From Neoceratodus forsteri (Eukaryota; Chordata; Ceratodontiformes; Ceratodontidae): a stretch of DNA of 64,000 bases. Positions 58,203 to 64,000 of this stretch are shown here, piece by piece. The position numbers and the translations under genes are program-made. The notes beneath the pieces were generated by a model. The model ran no database searches, had not been told where the DNA came from, and was given only the letters and a program-made list of their open reading frames with translations. The DNA lies in contig CM028129.1 of NCBI GenBank assembly GCA_016271365.2, positions 1,004,847,501-1,004,911,500 of the forward strand, written 5' to 3'. The stretch's first letter is position 1. Each line of letters opens with the position of its first letter.

Positions 58203-58733
58203 AAAATCCTAATTTCTGAACACGATCAAAGGCAAAGCTACAGTCTAAACTTAAACTCCTAAAAAACCTAAAACATAAAACACCCCCAAGACCAACAAAA
58301 CAAAATAAAATATAAACAACCATAAAACAAAACAATAACAAACCAAAATAAAATCCTCAAATATTAGTAAATAAAATAAACGAATAAACCAAAAACCAAG
58401 TAAAATAAAATAAACCCCCAGACTACACAATACTCTCACTATGGTAGCCAGAGGAAATGAAATGGTACTCTCACTACCATATATAACTGTAAAAATAATA
58501 CAAAAATAATAATAAAATAAAAACCTAAAAAGTCAAAGTTAACACAAAATGTATATTAAATAATAAAATAACAAACTAACACTTCACTCCCTCCCTCCCA
58601 ACCCTTACAATACTATTCACTGTACTACAATGATATCCCCCACAACCAGTAAAACCCAATGTACAGATAAGGCATATAATGGCAAAAACAAACAGTGATT
58701 TAGGCTGTAAACTGTGAAACCAGTCACCAAATG

Positions 58734-59040
58734 TTTCTCATACAGATGATTTAGTTCGAGGAGCTCACACCTCCACAAAAAATGTCCAAGTAAGTTTTGT
58801 CTGCACTACCTCTCACGTAGGCAAGATTTCTCATACAGATGATTTAGTTCAAGGAGCTCACACCTCCAAAAAAAATGTCCAAGTGAGTTCTGTCTGCACT
58901 ACCTCTCACGTAGGCAAGGTAGAATCATGAAATTATAAATGGAGCAGTTAGCCAGGCACTCTCACTGCCTGATAAACTGCAATATGTCCAGATGAGCTCT
59001 ATCTGCACTACCGCTCACGTAGGCAGGGTAGAGCCACGAA
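58734..59040. repeat. 93-bp tandem repeat in the L2-like 5' region
   Basis: TTTCTCATACAGATGATTTA starts at 58734 and 58827 (period 93). TCTGCACTACCTCTCACGTA-type segments end each unit, and a third partial unit with CTGCACTACCGCTCACGTAG lies at about 58985-59030. Tandem monomers upstream of the coding region resemble the repeated 5' UTR promoters known in several LINEs. Confidence 0.8.
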
Positions 59041-59333
59041 GTCATTATAAATGAAATAGCCAAATACTCTCACTGCTTAAGAAACTGCAATATGGACATC
59101 AAAAAAAAAAAGAAAAGGAGGTCTGACTGTGTCCAGAATTGGGCCCACACAATGTTTCAAAAGCAAACCTTCTTCCAAAATTCCAGAGTCCAAAGTTCAG
59201 GGTCACCTAAAGACTAGTGGGGGGCCAAAAATCTCTGCCCCAAGAAGCCACTACCAGAAATATCCCACCACTGTAGCTTCAGCCCATAGCTAGTGTCAGC
59301 CCACCAGCCAACCCCCTGAAGGCCTAGGAGCAC

Positions 59334-59573
59334 TCAGAGCTCATCAGCCGGCTCTCTGACTGACTTAAACCCCAGTCTCCTGCACAGCAGTGGATCCAAC
59401 AGCTTAGCTACCAGGACAAAGTTGGACCCCCCCATGCCAATAACAGATCCCACAAATGACCAGTCCTGGACCAGTGGCACCTCCTGTTCCCCACAGAGGG
59501 AGCAACAACAAAAATTCAGCAGCTGTCCGGCTGACAAAGAACGGTGCTGAATGATCAATTCCAGGCACCACAC
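59334..59573 (-). pseudogene. Possible ORF1 remnant of the L2-like LINE
   Basis: A 79-codon minus-strand frame with a cysteine-rich CCCSLCGEQEVPLVQDW segment, then GGSNFVLVAKLLDPLLCR. It lies in the right place for ORF1. There is no confident family match. Confidence 0.3.
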
Positions 59574-59904
59574 ACTAAGTCTTCAGTGAGAGACTTCCAC
59601 CCATATATCCCTCTCCGCAGCTCGCCAATAGCACCTCCTCTAATTTGTCTCGCCACTCTCTCACTACTCATCAAGTCAGGCCAGGATCAAGCTGGGAAAT
59701 GATAAATCCATATATTGATACGGAATACTCACGATGTAAAAAATATTGTAGTGATTAGATCCAGTTACTAAAGCGAAACAAAGCTGCTAAACCACTAAAC
59801 AAAATGTTACTAAAATGGAATGCAATTAAATGAAAATGCTGCTAAAACATGCAGTTGTAGCTCACGCAGCTTACAGCTAACCCAGCTTGCCGGCCATATT
59901 CCCT

Positions 59905-60140
59905 CCAGCCCTCTTGGACTTTGTTGATTCCCTTGAGGTATTTGAAACTTTCTATCATGTCCCCCCTCTTCCTCCTTTCCTTGAGGCCATACATCTTAAG
60001 CTCCTTTAGTCTTTCTTCATATGTCTTCTGGCGCAGACCCTGCACCATTTTGGATACCCTCCTCTGGACAGCCTCCACCCTGTCTATGTCTTTGCTGAGA
60101 TGGGGTCTCCAGAACTGTACACAGTACTCCAGATACTGAC
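59905..60140 (-). pseudogene. CR1 ORF2 internal fragment
   Basis: On the minus strand [40 protein letters not shown] and FKYLKGINKVQEG are read in one frame of 117 codons that opens outside the fragment. Neither end is the normal CR1 end. The piece is cut at both sides, at the 3' side by the L2-like element. Confidence 0.85.
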
Positions 60141-60187
60141 ATCTGCAGCCTACTTTATAGTCAATAGCTGCTCCAGCTCGGGTTATG

Positions 60188-60423
60188 TTAGGCACGCCTC
60201 CATCAGGGCTTGTTTTTTAGGTTTGGTGGTGTACCTCCTCCAATAATCCTCCACAGACATCAGTTGATTGCATCACAGGACCAGGTCGTCCCTTTGCTTA
60301 ATGGCTTGCCTCAATGTCAGGAGCACCATCCTAACATCTGAGGGCATGACAGGCATCTCTTCCTCCTCGGCATTCGCTTTGGCTGTTTCGTAGTCCTCTT
60401 GCGATGATGTCACCCCACGACCA
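60188..60423 (-). pseudogene. Unidentified broken coding stretch
   Basis: One minus-strand frame runs about 78 codons with a single internal stop. It has an acidic EEEEMPVMPSDVRM segment, then LTLRQAIKQRDDLVL, the stop, and MSVEDYWRRYTTKPKKQALM. The polar, helical composition and even quality look protein-like. I do not recognise the family; a DNA-transposon accessory ORF or host-gene fragment is possible. It lies between two CR1 pieces. Confidence 0.3.
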
Positions 60424-60964
60424 CCTAGGCAATATCATCAACTTCCACCTGTTCCATCTCATCGCCAAGGATACACAGCTCTGCAACTGCCTGTGATGAT
60501 AGTCCGGCATGTTCTCTTACCAGAGCCAGAACCAGAGACTGAGCCAGACGTCTCCTGGGCTGGGGGGGTGATGTTCAGCAGTACTGAGGAGCCGCACGCT
60601 CGCACAACAACACATACCAAAAAAAATCAGCAACTGGGATCTAATGCTGGCATATGCTTAAGAAGACCTAGATTTAATTAAACACTTAAAAAAGTAAATA
60701 ACACTCATTGAAACTGGAAGGCCATTATCAAATGCAGCTGAGAGGTCTATTGTGTCCAGACCGCTGATAGATTAATGCACTAATTAGGTGCGAATGATTA
60801 GAGAAGTACACAAGTTAGAAGCCCTGGTGGCAACTACAAACTGAGCGCAAGGTCCACATTTACAGCACATTTTAACATTGCAGGCATAACGAGTGGCAAA
60901 TGGCAAGAGTGGTTTGTCCATTAGAACCAAACGTCCAGTACAACCACATCCAGTACAGTTGGTG
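60424..60964. other. Non-coding stretch, no gene recognised
   Basis: No family signal. 60700-60790 contains a GCAGCTGAGAGGTCTATTGT segment that may be antisense of a LINE RT (the AFDTVDH-preceding block), too short to assign. Confidence 0.35.
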
Positions 60965-61065
60965 CATACTGTACTGTGACATTGTTTGACCTGGAATGAT
61001 TATACTGTGACCTTTTTAACCTGTAATGATTGTATTGTAACCTGAAATGATTATACTCAACCTTT
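60965..61065. repeat. Minisatellite of ~20-34-bp units, right patch
   Basis: TGACCTGGAATGATTATACT, AACCTGTAATGATTGTATTG and AACCTGAAATGATTATACT follow each other directly. The unit is shared with 54470-54650. Confidence 0.8.
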
Positions 61066-61229
61066 AGAAACATAGAAGCATAGAATTTGATGGCAGATAA
61101 GGACCGCTTGGCCCACCTAGTCTGCCCATTTCCCTACCTAACGGATAAGCTGCAGATCCTAGTTAGCCAACAGCCTACTTCCTCTTACCCCCCCCACTAG
61201 AATTGCCTTATGTCTGTCCCATGCATTCT

Positions 61230-61800
61230 TGAATTACCCCACTGTTTTTGACTCTATGACCTCCTCAGGAAGACTGTTCCATGCATCCACAACCCTCTCT
61301 GTGAAGAAATACTTCCTCACATTACCTCTGAGCCGCCCCCTCTATCTTCAAATTGTGCCCTCTTGTTCTTGCACATCTCTTTTTCTGAAAGATGCTACCC
61401 TCTTGGACTTTGTTGATTCCCTTGAGATATTTGAAAGTTTCTATCATGCACCCCCATCCCTCCTTTCCTCGAGGCTATACATCTTAAGCTCCTTTAGTCT
61501 TTCTGCATATGTCTTCTGGTGCAGACCCTGCACCATTTTGGATGCCCTCCTCTGGACAACCTCCACCCTGTCTATGTCTTTGCTGAGATGGGGTCTCCAG
61601 AACTGTACATAGTACTCCAGATGTGGTCTTACCAACTGTCTGTACAGAGGTCCAACAACTTCCTGTTTTCTACTGGTGATGCCTCTCCCTATGCATCCCA
61701 GTATCCCCCAACCCTCCTTACTGCCTTCTCACATTGCTGGCCCACCTTTAGGTCATCTGATATGACTACCACAGGTCTCTTTCCATTTTTGTTGTTGTCA
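61230..61800 (-). pseudogene. CR1 ORF2 C-terminal region
   Basis: The frame 61635-61444 reads [40 protein letters not shown] and ERLKELKMYSLEERR. The stretch to 61230 encodes the final LPEEVIE-type block, frameshifted. It is separated from the RT frame by a one-base slip in a run of seven G at about 61809-61815. Confidence 0.88.
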
Positions 61801-61805
61801 GTATC

Positions 61806-63239
61806 TCACCCCCCCATTGTGTACTCTTCCCCTGCGTTTTTGTTTCCCAGGTGCATTACTTTGCACTTCTTTGCATTGAACCTAAGCTGCCATACATTTG
61901 ACCATTCCTCCAACCTTGCCAAGTCCCTTTTCATCCTTTCCATCCCACCTTGCATATCAGCCCTACTGCAGATCTTTGTGTCATCTGCAAGGAGACATAC
62001 TTTCCCTTCCAGTCCCTCTGCAATGTCACTTATAGAGACATTAAAAATGACTGGCCCCATTACTGAACCCTGTGGTACCCCACTAGTAACCCTCCTTCCT
62101 TCACTGTGGACTCCATTTACTATTACCTGCTGTGTCCTGTTGTCCAGCCAGTGTTTAACCCAGGCTACCACCCTGGGACCCACTCCCAGGTTGGCTAATT
62201 TGTTTATTAATCTTTTGTGCAGGACTGTGCCAAATGCCTTTCTAAAGTCTAGGTAGGCCATGTCCACAGCCACTCCCTGGTCTACTACTTTGGTCACCCA
62301 GTCAAAGAAATCAATTAGATTTGTCTGACATGACCTTCCCGCTGTGAATCCATGCTGCCTTGGGTCCTGTGCCCCACTGGCCTCTAGGTACTCAACAATT
62401 CTTTCCTTCAGAAGTGATTCCATCATTTTCCCTACCACTGAGGTCAAACTGACAGGTCTGTAGTTTCCTGCCTCTGTCTTGCTCCCACTTTTGTGCAGGG
62501 GAATCGCATCCACCCTCCTCCAGTCCTCAGGTACCACACCATCCTCCCATGATTTATTAAAGGGTCTCAGTGGTAGGGTAGTCAGTGGTGTTACTAGTTC
62601 TTCCCTTAGTTCTTTTAGAATTCTGAGGTGAATCCCATCAAGCCCCATTGCTTTATCCACCTTCAGTTTTAAGAGTTCTTTCAGAACCCTTTCTTCTGTG
62701 AAAGGACTAATATTAACCCCCCTATCCAGAGTGCTTCTATTGACTGGATTAGGTATCTCCCCCTGCTTTTCCATTGTGAATACTGAGCAGAAGTATTCAT
62801 TCAGTATCCCTGCTTTTTCATTGTCGCTCTCTGCCCAACCACCTTCCTCTTTATTCAGCCTCCGTTTCCCTGCCTTAGTCTTTATTTGCTCCCTAATGTA
62901 CCTATAAAAGGTTTTATCCCCCTTCTTAACTGAGTTGGCTATCTTTTCCTTGGTTTGGGCCTTTGCTATTCTGACTACCTTCCCCGCTTCCTTCTGCTTT
63001 AACTGGTACAGTTCTCTGTCCTGCTCCTTCTGTGTTTCCTTATACTTCCTGAATGCTGTCTTTTTCTCCCTTACCTTCCCCTCAACTTCTTTTAGAACCA
63101 TAGTAGTTTTTTCTTTCATTTTGATTTGTTTATTTGTTTCACACAAAGGCTTGTTGCCTCTGTGATGGCAGTTTTGATGTTTTCCCATTGTTGCTCTACC
63201 CCACCTTCTTGCCTGTTTGCTGGTGCTTTTCTGAGGCAC
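61806..63239 (-). pseudogene. CR1 ORF2: endonuclease end, linker and RT, 477 codons open
   Basis: The linker (residues ~30-170) contains a KKGDKTFYRYIREQIKTKAG segment and ILNEYFCSVFT. RT blocks follow: MGLDGIHLRILKEL, IPLHKSGSKTEAGNYRPVSL, RQHGFTAGRSCQTNLIDFF, a YLDFRKAFGTV motif A (the usual SKAFD altered, but the leading Asp present), GVPQGSVMGPV and LADDTKI (61980-61991; Leu for Phe/Tyr, both Asp kept). It ends in FNAKKCKVMHLGNKN. Little decay is seen, so this may be a recent insertion. It is still inactive as read because of the C-terminal frameshift. Confidence 0.94.
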
Positions 63240-63961
63240 TCTCCCATTTTGACAAAATCAGCCTTCCTGAAGTCCAATACCTTCACTTTTGTGTGGCTTG
63301 ACTCTACAGCTAAGTTTGTCATGAACCACACTGTTTGGTGGTCGCTTGTTCCAGATGGCTACCCACTTCAAGATCAGAGATCCTCTCTCTCCGTCCCCAT
63401 TTGAGAGAACCAGGTCTAAGACTGCTCCATCCCGAGTGGGTTCAAAAACTAGCTGTCTGAGGCATGCCCCTGTAGGGCATTGAGAATGGCCCTGCTCTTG
63501 GATGTGGCTGCAGCAAAGGTGCTCCAGTTAACATCTGGCATATTCAGGTCCCCATCAGCAATATCTCCCTTTCTCTGCCATCCCAAGGATGCCTTCTATC
63601 ATTCCTTTCTCATTTCCTCCCCTGAGATGGGGTCTGTATACAACCCCTGTGCAGATTGTAGGCCATTTCCAGTCTCAGGGTGACCCACAGTGCCTCCTCT
63701 CCTCTCCTCCCTCCCTGTTTACCCTTTAGTTCTGTTGCTTGATCCCTTCCCTACATAGAGACGCTCCTCCTCCTCCTCCTCTTCTTCCCTCCTGTCCCTC
63801 CTGTAGATTGTGTACCCTGGTATGTTGACATCCCAGTCATGGTTCTCTGTGTACCATGTTTCTGTGACTGCCACTATATCCAGGCATCCCTCTTCCATCA
63901 AGGCCACCATTTTGGGGAGCTTTTTACCTAGACTACAGGCATTGGTACTCATTACCCTCAA
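63240..63961 (-). pseudogene. CR1 AP endonuclease
   Basis: The N-terminal frame 63961-63719 has MSTNACSLGKKLPKMVALME, DIVAVTETWYTENHDWDV and a GYTIYRRDRREEEEEEEE segment. There an expanded GAG run (about 63763-63785) codes for eight Glu. The middle is frameshifted. 63331-63240 has LDFRKADFVKMGECLRKAP. It matches 36331-36870 in order. Confidence 0.88.
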
Positions 63962-64000
63962 TTTTTTATGGCTTTATTTCTTTTTGCCCAATCCCTGTTC

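Larger units (their letters stand above)
54930..59880 (-). mobile_element. L2-like LINE, near full length, minus strand
   Basis: The 3' tail is at 54930-54945 ((ATT)n on the minus strand). The ORF2 C-terminus to endonuclease spans 55180-58202, and an A-rich/T-rich 5' region with tandem repeats extends to about 59880. RT-downstream motifs (NKLAFYHLRNIARTKHLIPS, FLDYCNSLYLGLP, HITPVLHDLHWLLV) are those of the L2 clade. The 5' limit is inferred from the CR1 fragment starting at 59905. Confidence 0.75.
61066..64000 (-). mobile_element. Best-preserved CR1 LINE, minus strand, runs off the window
   Basis: The 3' terminus (CATAGAAGCATAGAATTTGA) is at 61066. The C-terminal region, RT, linker and endonuclease follow continuously to 63961, where the endonuclease N-terminus is reached. 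The 5' part (ORF1) would lie beyond 64000. It has the longest open frame of the window and serves as the reference for the copies at 27433 and 33879. Confidence 0.93.

Noticed and set aside
58251..58439. Very hydrophobic minus-strand open frame resembling membrane segments
   Set aside because: Product of the A-rich plus strand in the LINE leader; no start context or family.

Overview
This window looks like intergenic or intronic DNA from a vertebrate with a large, repeat-dense genome. The signs are several CR1-, L2- and other Jockey-superfamily LINEs, MIR-like tRNA-derived SINEs, a vertebrate-type Ty3/gypsy element, hAT- and piggyBac-like non-autonomous DNA transposons, abundant microsatellites, and no dense host coding. 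An amphibian such as a caecilian, or another large-genome sarcopterygian, would fit, but I infer this only from the repeat style. I found no complete host gene, rRNA, tRNA gene or CRISPR array. Two short stretches with splice-like borders (31778-31920 and 37458-37683) are weak exon candidates.

Layout. 1-4117: non-coding and palindrome-rich. Two diverged direct repeats (1-310, 3355-3645) bracket fold-back structures and a ~295-bp tandem array, followed by a terminal-inverted-repeat MITE. 5220-24290: one old plus-strand CR1 LINE broken open by nested insertions. Its ORF1 esterase, endonuclease, linker and reverse transcriptase pieces lie in order around a hAT-like MITE, a hairpin element, a SINE, a TTAA-flanked piggyBac-like fold-back and another LINE. 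The piggyBac-like element is itself split by a complete 9.9-kb Ty3/gypsy element with a perfect 5-bp target-site duplication. That Ty3 element in turn contains a minus-strand LINE and a second piggyBac-like element. 24300-33880: fold-back element, LINE tails, a minus-strand CR1, a 44-bp minisatellite and a MITE. 33879-45330: a second minus-strand CR1 carrying a MITE, a plus-strand LINE fragment, a ~30-bp minisatellite and an old plus-strand CR1-like element. 45336-54650: a MITE, a tail-to-tail LINE pair, a SINE and a 384-bp tandem duplication. 54930-59880: a minus-strand L2-like LINE. 59900-64000: a CR1 fragment, an unidentified broken coding stretch, and the best-preserved minus-strand CR1, which runs off the end of the window.

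Almost every coding signal is a retrotransposon protein (ORF1 esterase, AP endonuclease, reverse transcriptase, Gag, protease, RNase H, integrase), and nearly all carry frameshifts or stops. The most unusual material is non-coding: a set of multi-hairpin elements (3825-4117, 36005-36330, 45336-45700) that share a G-run/C-run core, and the bracketed palindrome-rich block at 1-3645. Because insertion sites can be rejoined in frame, the order of the nested events in the left third can be read directly from the sequence. All alignments and identity statements are by eye.
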